Origin: Planctomycetota bacterium
Lineage (GTDB): Bacteria > Planctomycetota > Phycisphaerae > Phycisphaerales > Phycisphaeraceae
Reading direction: 5' to 3'
NCBI GenBank assembly: GCA_024279865.1
Contig: JAJRRC010000057.1
Location: 1-64,000, forward strand
Length of the DNA stretch: 64,000 nucleotides
The notes under the pieces are model-generated. The model saw nothing but the letters and a program-made list of their open reading frames with translations, had not been told where the DNA came from and made no database searches. Numbering within the stretch: the stretch's first letter is position 1; each line of letters opens with the position of its first letter. Positions 53,655 to 63,705 of this stretch are shown piece after piece. The position numbers and the translations under genes are program-made.

Positions 53655-53853
53655 TGTAAAGGCTCCTTTGGGTTGAATGAGATTCTGGTTTGCTTTTGTA
53701 ACTACTGGCTAAACGCCCGGCCCCGAATATTATTGCAACGTTCATGCAGAAATTTTGATCCCAGCGGTCCAACCCCTAATATATGGCAGCATTCTAGAGT
53801 GCATCACACGCTCTAGGCCTGATTGATAGAAATGATTGCCAAGGAGAATCCGC

Positions 53854-54942
53854 ATGTCGATTACACGTGAACAAGTAATGGAACAGCTCAAAACGGTCAT
53901 GGACCCGGATCTGGGTAAAGACCTGGTGACGCTGAACATGATCAAAGAAGTTGAAATCAAAGGTGTGACAGTCAATGTGGGTGTGGAACTGACCACGCCT
54001 GCCTGTCCATTGAAAGATAAGATTGCTGGCGATGTCCAAGAAGCCGTCAAGCGAGTCCCAGGTGTGCAAGAGGTCACTGTGGACTTTACCGCTCAGGTGC
54101 GTGCGTCACCTCAGCAGCAGGCCTCAGAGAGCAATCCGTTGCCTGACGTGAAGCATGTCATTGCTGTGGGTGCGGGTAAGGGTGGCGTGGGTAAAAGCAC
54201 CGTTGCGATCAATCTTGCCGTTGGCCTTGCTCGTCAGGGCGCCACCGTTGGCTTACTCGATGGCGATATTTATGGCCCGTCGTTTCCGACAATGTTGGGC
54301 CTTGATGATCTGGAAGTCACCACCGCCGGCAGCGATACGATTATCCCTTTTGACGTGCATGGCATTAAGTGCATGACCATTGGTAAGCTCGTGGAAACGG
54401 ACAAACCGTTGATTTGGCGTGGCCCGATGGCGCATGGCGCGTTTCGTCAGTTGGCGACGCAGACTGCTTGGGGCGAGTTGGATTATCTCATCATTGACTT
54501 ACCGCCGGGGACGGGTGACGTTCCGTTGACGTTGGCGCAGTTGTTGCCGTTGACGGGTGCGGTGGTGGTTTGCACGCCTCAGAAGGTAGCTCAAGATGAT
54601 GCCCGTCGTGCGATCCGCATGTTCGAGCAGCTCCAAGTTCCCGTGCTAGGCGTTGTGGAAAACATGAGTTACTTCATCGGCGACGATGGCAAGGAATATG
54701 ACATCTTTGGCCGAGGCGGCGCTGAAGCCATGGCACACCAGATGGCAGCCCCGTACCTGGGAGGCATTCCGATCAACATGGCCTTGCGTGCTAATTGTGA
54801 TGCAGGCACGCCTCTTGCCAACTTTGAAGAGGGTTCTACCTTGGGAACGGATCTGACCCGCATGGTTCAGAATACGGCTGCTCAGGTGAGCATTCAATCG
54901 ATGAGTGGTGACTTTGTGCAGCCGACCATTTCCGTGAGCTAG
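53854..54942 (+). CDS. Mrp/NBP35-family iron-sulfur carrier ATPase (ApbC)
   Basis: A 362-residue protein. An N-terminal MIP18/DUF59 domain (residues 1-85; [19 protein letters not shown]) is followed by the deviant Walker [16 protein letters not shown]. Then come [52 protein letters not shown] and VVENMSYF. The usual C-terminal CxxC is replaced in the visible [14 protein letters not shown] segment, so cluster binding may differ. It loads Fe-S clusters on target proteins, here possibly the many Fe-S enzymes. The start at 53854 has AAGGAG upstream. Confidence 0.93.
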   Translation: MSITREQVMEQLKTVMDPDLGKDLVTLNMIKEVEIKGVTVNVGVELTTPACPLKDKIAGDVQEAVKRVPGVQEVTVDFTAQVRASPQQQASESNPLPDVKHVIAVGAGKGGVGKSTVAINLAVGLARQGATVGLLDGDIYGPSFPTMLGLDDLEVTTAGSDTIIPFDVHGIKCMTIGKLVETDKPLIWRGPMAHGAFRQLATQTAWGELDYLIIDLPPGTGDVPLTLAQLLPLTGAVVVCTPQKVAQDDARRAIRMFEQLQVPVLGVVENMSYFIGDDGKEYDIFGRGGAEAMAHQMAAPYLGGIPINMALRANCDAGTPLANFEEGSTLGTDLTRMVQNTAAQVSIQSMSGDFVQPTISVS

Positions 54943-54952
54943 GAGCCAACGC

Positions 54953-55747
54953 ATGCAGGCGTATCTTGATTTAATGCAGCATGTGCTGGATCATGGCACC
55001 GTCAAATCTGACCGCACCGGAACCGGAACGCTCAGCGTTTTTGGCTATCAAATGCGTTTTGATCTGGCGGCAGGGTTCCCACTACTTACCACGAAAAAAG
55101 TGCACACCCGAAGTATTATTCATGAATTGCTCTGGTTCTTAAAAGGCCAGACCAATGTCAGCTATCTGCGTGAAAACAAGGTTTCAATCTGGGACGAATG
55201 GGCCGACGACAACGGCGACCTTGGTCCAGTCTATGGCCAGCAATGGCGGTCCTGGCGTGGTGCTGATGGGAAAACCCATGATCAGATTCGTGAACTGCTG
55301 GAAATGCTCAAGACCAACCCCGATTCTCGCCGGCTGATTGTCAATGCGTGGAACGTCGGCGAGATCGACAAGATGGCATTGCCTCCCTGTCATACGATGT
55401 TTCAGTTTTACGTGGCTGATGGCAAACTTTCATGTCAGCTCTATCAGCGGAGTGCGGATATTTTTCTGGGTGTGCCGTTTAACATTGCCTGTTATGCGTT
55501 ATTGACATCCATGATTGCGCAGGTGGTTGGGCTGAAGGTCGGGGACTTTGTGCATACGTTTGGCGATGCGCATTTGTACACCAACCACATGGATCAGGTT
55601 CACGAGCAATTGTCCCGCAAGCCCGGCACCTTGCCGACGTTGAAATTGAACCCGAAGGTGACGTCGCTATTTGATTTTACGTATGACGATATCCAAATCG
55701 AAAATTACGATCCTGCTCCGGGCATCAAAGCGCCTGTGGCTATTTGA
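54953..55747 (+). CDS. thyA: Thymidylate synthase
   Basis: A 264-residue ThyA, the standard length. [21 protein letters not shown] is at the N-terminus, the catalytic Cys is in [13 protein letters not shown], and substrate-binding [20 protein letters not shown] and [12 protein letters not shown] are present. It makes dTMP from dUMP using methylene-tetrahydrofolate. GGAG lies ahead of the ATG. It is 10 bases after mrp and 28 before folA, which recycles the folate by-product. Confidence 0.97.
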   Translation: MQAYLDLMQHVLDHGTVKSDRTGTGTLSVFGYQMRFDLAAGFPLLTTKKVHTRSIIHELLWFLKGQTNVSYLRENKVSIWDEWADDNGDLGPVYGQQWRSWRGADGKTHDQIRELLEMLKTNPDSRRLIVNAWNVGEIDKMALPPCHTMFQFYVADGKLSCQLYQRSADIFLGVPFNIACYALLTSMIAQVVGLKVGDFVHTFGDAHLYTNHMDQVHEQLSRKPGTLPTLKLNPKVTSLFDFTYDDIQIENYDPAPGIKAPVAI

Positions 55748-55775
55748 ACAACGTGATTAAAAAGGGAAGGCTCTC

Positions 55776-56273
55776 ATGTCTGTCAGGCTTAGCATGATTC
55801 TTGCGATGTCCGAAAACCATGTGATTGGTAAGGACAACACGATGCCTTGGCATTTGTCTGATGAGCTTAAGCGGTTTCGTCGGATTACCACGGGTCATGC
55901 GATCATCATGGGTCGTAAGACGTTTGAATCGCTCGGCCGTCCGTTGCCCAAGCGCCGCAATATTGTGCTGACCCATCAGTCAAATTATCAGCATGAGGGT
56001 GTGACCGTGGTGGGGGATTTGTCTGAGGCATTAGCCTGTTGTGCTGATGAAACCGATGCGTTCATCATCGGCGGCGCTCAGATTTACGAGCAGGCTTACG
56101 AACAGGTGGACCGTCTGTATCTCACCGTGGTTCATGCAATGATTGAGGGCGACACGCTGTTCGATCAGATTGATCTCGATGCGTGGGAACGGGTGGAATC
56201 TGAATCATACAAGGCCAGTGAGAAAAACGATTACGATTTTACCTGTTCGGTTTATGACCGAAAGCGGGCGTAA
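55776..56273 (+). CDS. folA: Dihydrofolate reductase
   Basis: A 165-residue DHFR: MILAMSENHVIGKDNTMPWHLSDELKRFRRIT (with the catalytic acid region PWHLSDELK), GHAIIMGRKTFESLG, RRNIVLTHQ and FIIGGAQIYEQAYEQVDRLYLT. It regenerates tetrahydrofolate for ThyA. It follows thyA in the same unit. Confidence 0.96.
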   Translation: MSVRLSMILAMSENHVIGKDNTMPWHLSDELKRFRRITTGHAIIMGRKTFESLGRPLPKRRNIVLTHQSNYQHEGVTVVGDLSEALACCADETDAFIIGGAQIYEQAYEQVDRLYLTVVHAMIEGDTLFDQIDLDAWERVESESYKASEKNDYDFTCSVYDRKRA

Positions 56274-56332
56274 AGAGCGGTTCGTTCAGCACATGTCGCA
56301 ATTTTTTTGTCGTTTTTCAACACCTGTTTTTC

Positions 56333-56370
56333 AAGCCGAACGCTGAGGTATTCTGAAGAGTCGGATTCTT
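56333..56370 (+). repeat. Dispersed repeat R3, copy 3
   Basis: AAGCCGAACGCTGAGGTATT is followed by CTGAAGAGTCGGATTCTT. It has the same layout as 36474-36511 and the inverted copy at 52817-52855. It stands 27 bases before repeat R1 copy B. Confidence 0.75.
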
Positions 56371-56397
56371 CTTAAGCGAGGCCGTTGGATTTAGAGC

Positions 56398-56516
56398 GTT
56401 TTAGAGCGTATCACGTTCATGTGTAGCGGGCCTACAACTGGGAAAACGGCATGAACTTGGTTGCCAAGGCGATGGTTGATCATCAAGCCGCGACACTTGA
56501 GTGTTAGGTGCTCTAG
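56398..56516 (+). repeat. Dispersed repeat R1, copy B (about 119 bp)
   Basis: It pairs with 9862-9981 (same orientation). It carries palindromes CTTGG-TTG-CCAAG, TTGAT-C-ATCAA and CACTTGAGTG. Its right end CTAG supplies the stop codon of the minus-strand gene that begins at 57190. Nothing else is seen in 56274-56512. Confidence 0.85.
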
Positions 56517-57190
56517 TCTTCTTTGGATTTACGCAATTGTTTGAGTAATTGCGTGTACATCGCTTGTGACATGTCGCCTTGGGGTGGTTGGCTTTGATCT
56601 GTATCCGTGTCTATTTCAGCGGCTGGCTCTGAGGCTTGCTCTTGAGAAACTTCTTGGGCAACATCGGTGACTTCGGATGGCGGAGCCGCAACTTGGACGG
56701 TTGTTTCGGCAGCTTCTTGGGAAGAAGGATGATCCACAAGCGTATTTGCTTGTGAGTCTGCGGGCGCATTTTGCAGCATTTGGCTGGACCGTTGAATCAT
56801 GGTTTCAATGCGTTGTTGGGTGTGGGTCCAGGTGGCTTGAAGTTTTTCGATTTTTTCTTCTAACGCTTCGATGGAGCGGGTGAAGGTTTCATCAATTTGG
56901 CCGACCCATTGGTCATAGGAATGTAGCGACTGGGCGACATCTCGGTGGACTTCATCGCGTAATTCTTGTTGCTCGGTTTTGATTTTGGCGATGACATCTT
57001 TGTGGGCATCGGTTTGGGTTTGGGCTGCTTTGAATAGTTTGAGTCCCAGTTCCACGCGTTGTTCTGCCTGGGCCTGGACACGTTGGATGGCTTCCATCTG
57101 TTGCTGGGGCGTTAACGGCAGACGGCTCGCGGTGCGTGCTTGTGGGATTGGCGGAGTCGCTTGGTCTTGGTTGGAGGCGATGGTTGTCAT
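56513..57190 (-). CDS. Coiled-coil protein of unknown function
   Basis: A 225-residue protein. Residues about 28-145 are a long charged helix region (PQQQMEAIQRVQAQAEQRVELGLKL..., IKTEQQELRDEVHRDVAQ, ALEEKIEKLQATWTHTQQRIE) likely to form a coiled coil. A Glu/Gln/Ala-rich disordered stretch follows, and the protein ends LLKQLRKSKED. There is no signal or membrane segment. Its stop codon is inside repeat R1, so the C-terminus may have been altered by that insertion. Family not recognised. Confidence 0.7.
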   Translation of the reverse strand: MTTIASNQDQATPPIPQARTASRLPLTPQQQMEAIQRVQAQAEQRVELGLKLFKAAQTQTDAHKDVIAKIKTEQQELRDEVHRDVAQSLHSYDQWVGQIDETFTRSIEALEEKIEKLQATWTHTQQRIETMIQRSSQMLQNAPADSQANTLVDHPSSQEAAETTVQVAAPPSEVTDVAQEVSQEQASEPAAEIDTDTDQSQPPQGDMSQAMYTQLLKQLRKSKED

Positions 57191-57292
57191 ATGAAAAACC
57201 TCAAGTCAGAATCAATTCGTTCATTTTTGTTATCGGTCAATTTGGCATAAGGGCTGCACTTTCAGTGTGTTTGGCGGTATCCTTTAAGTCTT

Positions 57293-58417
57293 ATGAAACT
57301 ACAAAAATTGCTGTCGGTCTTAGAAGCCTTCGCTCCGCTGGAATTGGCGGAATCCTGGGACAATGTGGGTCTATTGGTAGGCGATGCTGATAGCCGCTTC
57401 GGGGGGCGGGCGCTGTTGTGCATTGATTTGACCGAAGCGGTGCTCGCTGAGGCGATTGAGCAGAAGGTTTCGTTGATCCTGTCATACCATCCCCCGATTT
57501 TTGATCCTTTGACCAGGGTGACAGCCGCGACGGTCAAACAAAGGATCATTTTGAAGGCCATTGAACATCGCATTGCGATTTACAGCCCACATACCGCATT
57601 GGATTCAGTCGAAGGGGGCGTCAACGATTGGCTTTGCACAGGACTTGGCAGTGGCACGGTTGAGGCCATTGTGCCCGCAGAAACACGTGGCCAGGGGGAT
57701 TATAAATTGGTGACCTTTGTGCCGTTGGCGCAGGCTCAGACGCTTCGCCTTGCGTTATCCCAAGCAGGTGCGGGCCAGATTGGGCAGTATGACCAGTGTA
57801 GCTTTGTAAGTGAAGGAACCGGAACATTTTACGGAAACCCGTCAACCCAGCCAGCCGTGGGCCAGGCAGGGCGTTTAGAAGAAGTTCCCGAACTGCGGCT
57901 AGAGATGCTTGTGCCCGGAAACTGCTTGTCCAACGTAGTCGGGGCTTTGCGTGAGGTTCATCCCTATGAAGAGCCAGCTTTTGATCTATTTCGTCGGGCT
58001 AGTGTGCCTGCATTGGGCGTGGCAGGGCAGGGGCGTATTCTCGAATTGGACCGCCCGATGGCTTTGGCCACGGTGCTCACTCGGATCAAAAAGCACTTAA
58101 AGGTCAAAAGTTTAGAAGTATCCATTCCCAAAAAGAATCGTAAGAAGATTAAAAGAATAGGTTTATGTGCAGGGTCCGGTGCGTCTTTGTTGCCCAAAGC
58201 CCGGGAGATTGATTTGTTTTTAACTGGTGAAATGCGTCATCATGACATGCTTGACGCGGTCAGTCGTGGTCTTGGCGTGGTCTTGGCGGGTCACACCCAG
58301 ACAGAGCGGCCGTACTTGCCGACCTTGCGTAAGCAGCTCAAGAAAAGGGGCCCCCGCGAGGTGACATGGCTCATCAGCCGGGCCGACCGGGCTCCCACGC
58401 AGGTCAAGGTATTTTAG
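57293..58417 (+). CDS. Nif3-like dinuclear metal centre protein
   Basis: A 374-residue Nif3/YqfO family protein: MKLQKLLSVLEAFAPLELAESWDNVGLLVGD, LILSYHPPIFDPLTRV, IAIYSPHTALDSVEGGVNDWL. The YqfO insert is present (YKLVTFVPLAQAQTLRLALSQAGAGQIGQYDQCSF). The C-terminal metal residues lie in LTGEMRHHDMLDA and VVLAGHTQTERPYL. The biochemical role is unsettled. Once annotated as GTP cyclohydrolase I type 2. Stands alone. Confidence 0.92.
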   Translation: MKLQKLLSVLEAFAPLELAESWDNVGLLVGDADSRFGGRALLCIDLTEAVLAEAIEQKVSLILSYHPPIFDPLTRVTAATVKQRIILKAIEHRIAIYSPHTALDSVEGGVNDWLCTGLGSGTVEAIVPAETRGQGDYKLVTFVPLAQAQTLRLALSQAGAGQIGQYDQCSFVSEGTGTFYGNPSTQPAVGQAGRLEEVPELRLEMLVPGNCLSNVVGALREVHPYEEPAFDLFRRASVPALGVAGQGRILELDRPMALATVLTRIKKHLKVKSLEVSIPKKNRKKIKRIGLCAGSGASLLPKAREIDLFLTGEMRHHDMLDAVSRGLGVVLAGHTQTERPYLPTLRKQLKKRGPREVTWLISRADRAPTQVKVF

Positions 58418-58640
58418 CAACCCTATTTGATGAGCCTAAAGCAAACCGGATGAACCTGAATTGTTCTTCAATCTAATCTCCCCGGAAGAATTAAAAAAGA
58501 TCATATTGACCCTGCATTTGCCCGATGCGTGAGGCTGGGGTAAAATGCGTGGCTTGACTTCGTGGTCAAGAATTGAACAGAACCGTCGCTACATCCTTGA
58601 GACGTAGCTATGACTAACCCAAGACGGAAGGAATTAGATT

Positions 58641-58880
58641 ATGAGTGAAGACAACCAGTACGGCAGCCCACGTCCAAAACCCGTTGTAACCTCCAGCAAT
58701 GGAATTACATACGTTAATTACCGCGATAGCGATATGCTTCGCCGCATCTTGACCCCCAACGGCAAGATCCAAGGACGTAAACGCACCGGCCTCGACGCAC
58801 GCCAGCAACGCATGGTCGCCCAAGCCATCAAGCGAGCCCGTCACATGGCATTGCTTCCGTTCACCTCGGCAACGATGTAA
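58641..58880 (+). CDS. rpsR: 30S ribosomal protein S18
   Basis: A 79-residue S18: ITYVNYRDSDMLRRILTPNGKIQGRKRTGLDARQQRMVAQAIKRARHMALLPFTS. The 'I..R..TG......QR.....IKRAR..ALLP' pattern is diagnostic. AAGGAATTAG lies ahead of the ATG. It is monocistronic here, apart from its usual rpsF/rplI neighbours, and ends in a terminator. Confidence 0.95.
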   Translation: MSEDNQYGSPRPKPVVTSSNGITYVNYRDSDMLRRILTPNGKIQGRKRTGLDARQQRMVAQAIKRARHMALLPFTSATM

Positions 58881-58942
58881 AACTCGTTTCGCCAAGATAT
58901 AGTTATAATCGCTTTGACGCTTAGCCTTTTGGCCAAGGCGTG

Positions 58943-58973
58943 ACCAAAGCCTCGGTAGCTTGGTTTTTTTTAA
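58943..58973 (+). terminator. Terminator after rpsR
   Basis: CCAAAGC (58944-58950) pairs with GCTTGG (58958-58963) with one bulge and is followed by eight Ts. It lies about 60 bases after the rpsR stop. Confidence 0.7.
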
Positions 58974-58980
58974 TACCCGA

Positions 58981-59131
58981 CTTCCGGGGGAAGTTCCCAT
59001 TTAATGCCTGGTTTCCTTGGGGAAAGCTTCCGGGGGAAGTTCCCATTTAATGCGGGGACTTCCTAGGAAAAGTTTCCGGGGGAGATTCTCATTCAATGCC
59101 TGGTTTCCCTAGGGAAAGTTTCCGGGGGGGG
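58981..59131 (+). repeat. 46-bp tandem repeat array in the uvrA leader
   Basis: There are three full units (58981-59026, 59027-59072, 59073-59118) and a partial fourth (59119-59131). Each begins YTTCCGGGGG, continues AAGTTCCCATTTAATGC-like, and ends TTCC..GGAAAG with a palindrome such as TTTCCCTAGGGAAA. The array stops 8 bases before the uvrA ATG, so it makes up nearly all of the leader. The G run at its end supplies the only Shine-Dalgarno-like sequence (GGGGGGGGAG). Confidence 0.9.
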
Positions 59132-59138
59132 GAGTTTT

Positions 59139-62100
59139 ATGTCCTCAAAAGTGATTTCTATTCGTGGCGCTCGTGAACACAACCTAAAAGCGGTCGATAT
59201 AGACATCCCACGAGATAAACTCGTGGTCGTCACCGGTCTGTCAGGCAGCGGCAAAAGCACCCTCGCCTTTGACACCATCTACGCAGAAGGCCAACGAAAA
59301 TACGTTGAAAGCCTCTCTGCCTACGCACGTCAATTTCTCGATCAACTGCAAAAACCAGATATCGAGTCCATCGAAGGACTCCCGCCCACCATTGCCATTG
59401 AACAGCGGTCCGCGTCACACAACCCACGTTCCACCGTGGCGACCACCACTGAAATTTATGATTACCTCAGACTGCTGTTTGCCCGGGCAGGACAGCCTCG
59501 CTGCTGGCATGTGGATGACAAAGGCCAATCCTGTGGCCAACGCATTGAAAGCCAGTCAGCCACGCAGATCGTCGATCAAATCATGGGCAGAGCCAACGGC
59601 TCACGGCTCATGCTGCTTGCTCCGATCATCACAGGGAAAAAAGGAAACCACAAAGAAATTCTCGCTGACATGGTTCGCCAAGGATTTGTGCGAGCCCGCG
59701 TCAACGGCACAGTCATCGACCTGCGAAAAATGGGCGCTGCTGATGCCCCCGCCCCCGGAAATGCCCCCGGAAATGCCCCCGGAAGCCTTCCCGGAAATGC
59801 CTCCGAAAATTCCGGGGGTGCAAAGCTAGACCAAGAGAAAGCTTCCGGGGGGGTGAAGTTGGATCGGTACAAGACTCATACCATTGAAGCGGTGGTGGAC
59901 CGGGTGATTTTAAAGGACGATCCCAAAGGTGAAATCCGCGGCCGGGTGGTGGAGTCTGTCGAGCTTAGCCTCAAGCTTGCGGAGGGCTTGATTGTCGTCA
60001 GCGAGCTGGTGGACAAAGCCAAAGAGCAATGGGACGACACGCTATACAGCGAACATTACGCCTGTGCGGATCATCCGTCATGTAGCCTGTCTGGATTAGA
60101 GCCTCGGCTATTTAGTTTTAACAGTCCTTATGGCGCGTGCTCAAGCTGTAGCGGGTTAGGTATTGTGCTGGAAGTCGATCCCGAACTGGTGGTGCCTGAC
60201 CCGACGCTCAGCCTTGGCGACGGCGCGATTCAAGCGTGGCGAAACTACGGCAAGCGGATGAGCATTTACTACGGCCGTCTGCTACGCAAATTCTGTCGCC
60301 ACTTTGAGGTCAATCCCAAAACCCCTTTTAACAAGCTCTCCAAATCCATCCGCCGCATCCTGATGGACGGCAGCACCGAACGCGATAAGAAAAAGTTCGG
60401 CCACACCTTCGAAGGTGTTCTCCCACACCTCCAACGTCGCTGGGAAGATACCGATAGCGAATACGTCAAAAACTATCTGCACAACTATCTATCAGAAGCA
60501 CCTTGCGAAAATTGCTGCGGCGCACGCTTGCAAAAACCCTCGCTGCACGTCTTTATGGGATCAGACTGGATGGTCCTTGATGGCAGCGGTCAAAACATCG
60601 GACACCCAAGACAATTCAACATTCAAGACGTGACAGACTTGACCATCGATCAGGCCAGCGGGTTTTTTGAAAGCCTGCAACTTAACGATGAACAAAAGCA
60701 AATTGCTGAGCCCATCCTCAAAGAAGTTCAGGCCAGACTCGGATTCATGCGAAGCGTTGGTCTTGGCTATTTGAATCTCAACCGAGCCACCGGAACCCTC
60801 TCAGGCGGCGAAGGCCAACGCATTCGACTTGCCACCCAAGTTGGCTCCGGCCTTGTCGGCTGCTGCTATGTTCTCGATGAACCCACCATCGGCCTACACC
60901 AACGAGACAACACCCGACTCATCAAAACACTTCGCCATCTCACCGACATCGGTAACACAGTCATCGTCGTCGAACATGACGAAGAAACCATCCACGCAGC
61001 AGACTATCTCATCGACGTCGGCCCCGGCCCCGGCCGTCACGGTGGAACCATTGTCGCCAAAGGACAAATCAAAAATCTTGCGGCCTGTAAAAAATCCATA
61101 ACAGGCCAATTTCTCAGTGGAAAACGGTCAATCTCGCTTCCCGAACAATATCGCACGCTTGATCACAAACATGCCATTACCATCAAAGGTGCTACGCAAA
61201 ATAACCTTAAAAATATTGATGTGGCCTTCCCCCTCGGCGGACTGCTCTGTGTGACCGGCGTCTCAGGCAGCGGTAAAAGTACCCTCGTCAATCAGATCCT
61301 GTTGCGTTCGATCCGACGCCAATTGCACAACTCGCGTGACAAGCCCGGTAGCCATGATCGTGTGGCCAATCTCAAATACATTGACCGCATCATCGAAGTG
61401 GATCAATCTCCCATCGGCCGCACGCCTCGCTCAAACCCTGCGACTTATACCGGTGTTTTTGATAGCTTGCGAAAGCTCTTTACCCAGACCCGTGAAGCAA
61501 AAATCCGAGGCTACCTGCCCGGCCGTTTTAGTTTCAACGTCAAGGGCGGGCGTTGTGAAACCTGTCAAGGCCAAGGCCTCAAGAAAATCGAAATGCACTT
61601 TCTGCCCGATGTCTTTGTGCAATGTGAAGTTTGCCAGGGAAAACGTTACAACCGACAAACATTGGAAGTGACCTACCGAGGCAAAAATATCGCAGATGTA
61701 TTGGCCATGACCGTCGAAGAAGCTGCCGATTTTTTCCAGAACATTCCCGATGCCCACCGCATGCTCAGTGCGTTGAACGATGTGGGGCTCAGCTATATCC
61801 AACTCGGGCAAAGCTCGATCACCCTCTCAGGCGGTGAAGCGCAACGTGTGAAGCTGGCCTCGGAATTAGGCAAGCGTTCCACCGGCCATACCATGTACGT
61901 CCTTGATGAACCGACGACGGGATTGCACTTTGCCGACGTGGAAAAACTGCTGAGCGTGCTGCATCGATTGGCCGACGGCGGCAATACGGTCATTGTGATT
62001 GAACACAATCTAGACGTGATTAAAAACGCGGACTGGATTCTCGATCTTGGCCCTGAAGGTGGAGATCGTGGCGGCACACTCCTCGCCCAAGGCACACCCC

Positions 62101-62177
62101 CGCAAATTGTCGATTGTCCCGAATCATTTACAGGCCAGCACTTGGCGCATTTATTAAAAGCGACGGTTACCGCATGA
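59139..62177 (+). CDS. uvrA: Excinuclease ABC subunit A
   Basis: A 1012-residue UvrA. The first Walker A is [35 protein letters not shown], the second [18 protein letters not shown] signatures are [13 protein letters not shown] and [13 protein letters not shown], and zinc modules include CETCQGQG...CEVCQGKRY. It recognises DNA damage with UvrB. Residues about 203-245 ([25 protein letters not shown], then KASGGVKL) are a Pro/Gly/Asn insert encoded by CCCCCGGAAATG repeats. The stop overlaps tatD by 4 bases. Confidence 0.96.
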   Translation: MSSKVISIRGAREHNLKAVDIDIPRDKLVVVTGLSGSGKSTLAFDTIYAEGQRKYVESLSAYARQFLDQLQKPDIESIEGLPPTIAIEQRSASHNPRSTVATTTEIYDYLRLLFARAGQPRCWHVDDKGQSCGQRIESQSATQIVDQIMGRANGSRLMLLAPIITGKKGNHKEILADMVRQGFVRARVNGTVIDLRKMGAADAPAPGNAPGNAPGSLPGNASENSGGAKLDQEKASGGVKLDRYKTHTIEAVVDRVILKDDPKGEIRGRVVESVELSLKLAEGLIVVSELVDKAKEQWDDTLYSEHYACADHPSCSLSGLEPRLFSFNSPYGACSSCSGLGIVLEVDPELVVPDPTLSLGDGAIQAWRNYGKRMSIYYGRLLRKFCRHFEVNPKTPFNKLSKSIRRILMDGSTERDKKKFGHTFEGVLPHLQRRWEDTDSEYVKNYLHNYLSEAPCENCCGARLQKPSLHVFMGSDWMVLDGSGQNIGHPRQFNIQDVTDLTIDQASGFFESLQLNDEQKQIAEPILKEVQARLGFMRSVGLGYLNLNRATGTLSGGEGQRIRLATQVGSGLVGCCYVLDEPTIGLHQRDNTRLIKTLRHLTDIGNTVIVVEHDEETIHAADYLIDVGPGPGRHGGTIVAKGQIKNLAACKKSITGQFLSGKRSISLPEQYRTLDHKHAITIKGATQNNLKNIDVAFPLGGLLCVTGVSGSGKSTLVNQILLRSIRRQLHNSRDKPGSHDRVANLKYIDRIIEVDQSPIGRTPRSNPATYTGVFDSLRKLFTQTREAKIRGYLPGRFSFNVKGGRCETCQGQGLKKIEMHFLPDVFVQCEVCQGKRYNRQTLEVTYRGKNIADVLAMTVEEAADFFQNIPDAHRMLSALNDVGLSYIQLGQSSITLSGGEAQRVKLASELGKRSTGHTMYVLDEPTTGLHFADVEKLLSVLHRLADGGNTVIVIEHNLDVIKNADWILDLGPEGGDRGGTLLAQGTPPQIVDCPESFTGQHLAHLLKATVTA
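59745..59858 (+). repeat. C/G-rich microsatellite insert in uvrA
   Basis: Several GCCCCCGGAAAT units are followed by AATTCCGGGGGTG and AGCTTCCGGGGGGG. It is in frame and encodes a Pro/Gly/Asn-rich linker. The CTTCCGGGGG word also starts each unit of the leader array at 58981. Confidence 0.85.
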
Positions 62178-62956
62178 TTGATACCCATTGCCATTTGACG
62201 TATGACCCTTTGTTTGAAAAGGTTGAGCAGGTTGTTCAGCGGGCGGGAGCTGCTGGGGTGGACCGCATGATTTGTGTGGGGACGACGCCTGTTGATTCCC
62301 AAAAAGCGTTTGCGCTGACCCAGCGTTTTAAGCAGGTGTTCAGTACCGTGGGCATCCATCCGCACTATGCAGACCAATGTTCTGACCGTGATGAGCTTGA
62401 ACAGTTGATCCACTTTCTGGGTCAGCAGCCTCGCGTGGTGGCGATTGGGGAAATGGGTTTGGATCAGCACTACCCTAAACCTCCTTTGGACGTGCAGGTG
62501 CAACTGTTTCAGTGGCAATTAGAAATCGCAGCCCCGCTGGATTTGCCCATTGTGATTCACAACCGTGAAACGACCGACCCTGTTTTGGCCATGCTCCGAG
62601 AGAGCAAAATCGATCCCGCCCGATTTGTGTTTCATTGCTTCACAGGCACGATTGAAGAATTAGAAAAGATATTGGCCTTCGGAGCCAAGGTTAGTTTTAC
62701 GGGGATCACCACGTTTAAGAGTGCACCCCATTTGGCCAAGGCTGCGGTCATGGTGCCTGACGACCGAATCATGGTGGAGACGGATAGCCCGTTTCTCACG
62801 CCAGCCCCGCATCGCAAGGTTCGCCCCAATGAACCTCGTTACGTGACATTTGTGGCAGACTTTATTGCTGAGCAACGCGGGATGACCGCTCAAGCCTTTG
62901 AAGCATTGACAGATCGCAATGCAGAGCAGTTTTTTACGAAGCTGGTCTTGGTCTAA
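62174..62956 (+). CDS. tatD: TatD-family metal-dependent DNase
   Basis: A 260-residue TatD hydrolase: [12 protein letters not shown] (metal HxH), ERxx-type VGTTPVDSQKA, GIHPHYADQC, AIGEMGLDQHYP, LPIVIHNRET, FHCFTGT and VETDSPFLTPAPHR. It belongs to the TIM-barrel amidohydrolase superfamily with 3'-5' nuclease activity. The ATG overlaps the uvrA stop (ATGA), so this start is chosen over an upstream ATG at 62114 inside uvrA. Confidence 0.93.
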   Translation: MIDTHCHLTYDPLFEKVEQVVQRAGAAGVDRMICVGTTPVDSQKAFALTQRFKQVFSTVGIHPHYADQCSDRDELEQLIHFLGQQPRVVAIGEMGLDQHYPKPPLDVQVQLFQWQLEIAAPLDLPIVIHNRETTDPVLAMLRESKIDPARFVFHCFTGTIEELEKILAFGAKVSFTGITTFKSAPHLAKAAVMVPDDRIMVETDSPFLTPAPHRKVRPNEPRYVTFVADFIAEQRGMTAQAFEALTDRNAEQFFTKLVLV

Positions 62957-62962
62957 ATCGTT

Positions 62963-63568
62963 TTATTCTAGGCCGCTTTGGACAGCCATGGCAATGAGGG
63001 CCGGGAGGTTTTGGGCGCCCATCTTCTGCATCATGCGTGCACGGTAGATTTCCACCGTTTTGGGGCTTAAATTTAGATGTGCGGCCAGTTGGCGATTGGA
63101 GGCCCCGCCAATGACCTGTTGCATCACAAGGCGTTCACGTGGAGTTAAGGCTTTGGCTCGGGCTTGGATTTGTTGTTGTGGGTTTGGACTTTGATGGCAT
63201 TGGCGGTCTAGCTCAATGGCTTCTTTGATACGCTTGGTAAGAACCGTCTCGTCAACGGGTTTTTCCAAAAAGTCAAAGCCACCCTCTTTGATGGCTGTAA
63301 TTGCGGTGGGGATGTCTGCGTGGCCGGTGATAAAAATAGTAGGTATGTTGACATGTTGGTCTAGCAGGTGGTTCTGTAACGCGAGGCCGTCCATGCCTGG
63401 CATTCGTACATCGAGTATCAGGCAGCCTCTCATATCAGGTTTAAAGTAGGCCAGAAATTTTTCGCTACTATTAAATGATTGGATGTTAAACCCGTGTGCC
63501 GTAAGTAGATAGCTCAGCGAATCTCGCATCGCGTTATCATCATCCACAATAAAAACGACAGGCTCCAT
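62963..63568 (-). CDS. FixJ-like two-component response regulator
   Basis: A 201-residue regulator. The receiver domain has MEPVVFIVDDDNAMRDS (acidic DDD), the phospho-Asp in LILDVRMPGMDG, TGHAD and the Lys in FLEKPVD. The LuxR-type HTH is LTPRERLVMQQVIGGASNRQLAAHLNLSPKTVEIYRARMMQKMG. This matches the FixJ/TodT group, which often control oxygen- or nitrogen-oxide-responsive respiration. ATG 63568 is chosen since residues upstream are not homologous. No partner kinase is in the window; it would be to the right. Confidence 0.9.
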   Translation of the reverse strand: MEPVVFIVDDDNAMRDSLSYLLTAHGFNIQSFNSSEKFLAYFKPDMRGCLILDVRMPGMDGLALQNHLLDQHVNIPTIFITGHADIPTAITAIKEGGFDFLEKPVDETVLTKRIKEAIELDRQCHQSPNPQQQIQARAKALTPRERLVMQQVIGGASNRQLAAHLNLSPKTVEIYRARMMQKMGAQNLPALIAMAVQSGLE

Positions 63569-63705
63569 ATCTACAATTCTTAATAATAAAAAACCCCGAG
63601 AAGAACAGGCAAAATAGGCAGAAAAAAAGATATTAGCGTCTGCTATTCTTTTCGTCAATGGTTATATTCTTAAAATATAGAAATAGTTAAAAGCATTGCG
63701 TCGGC

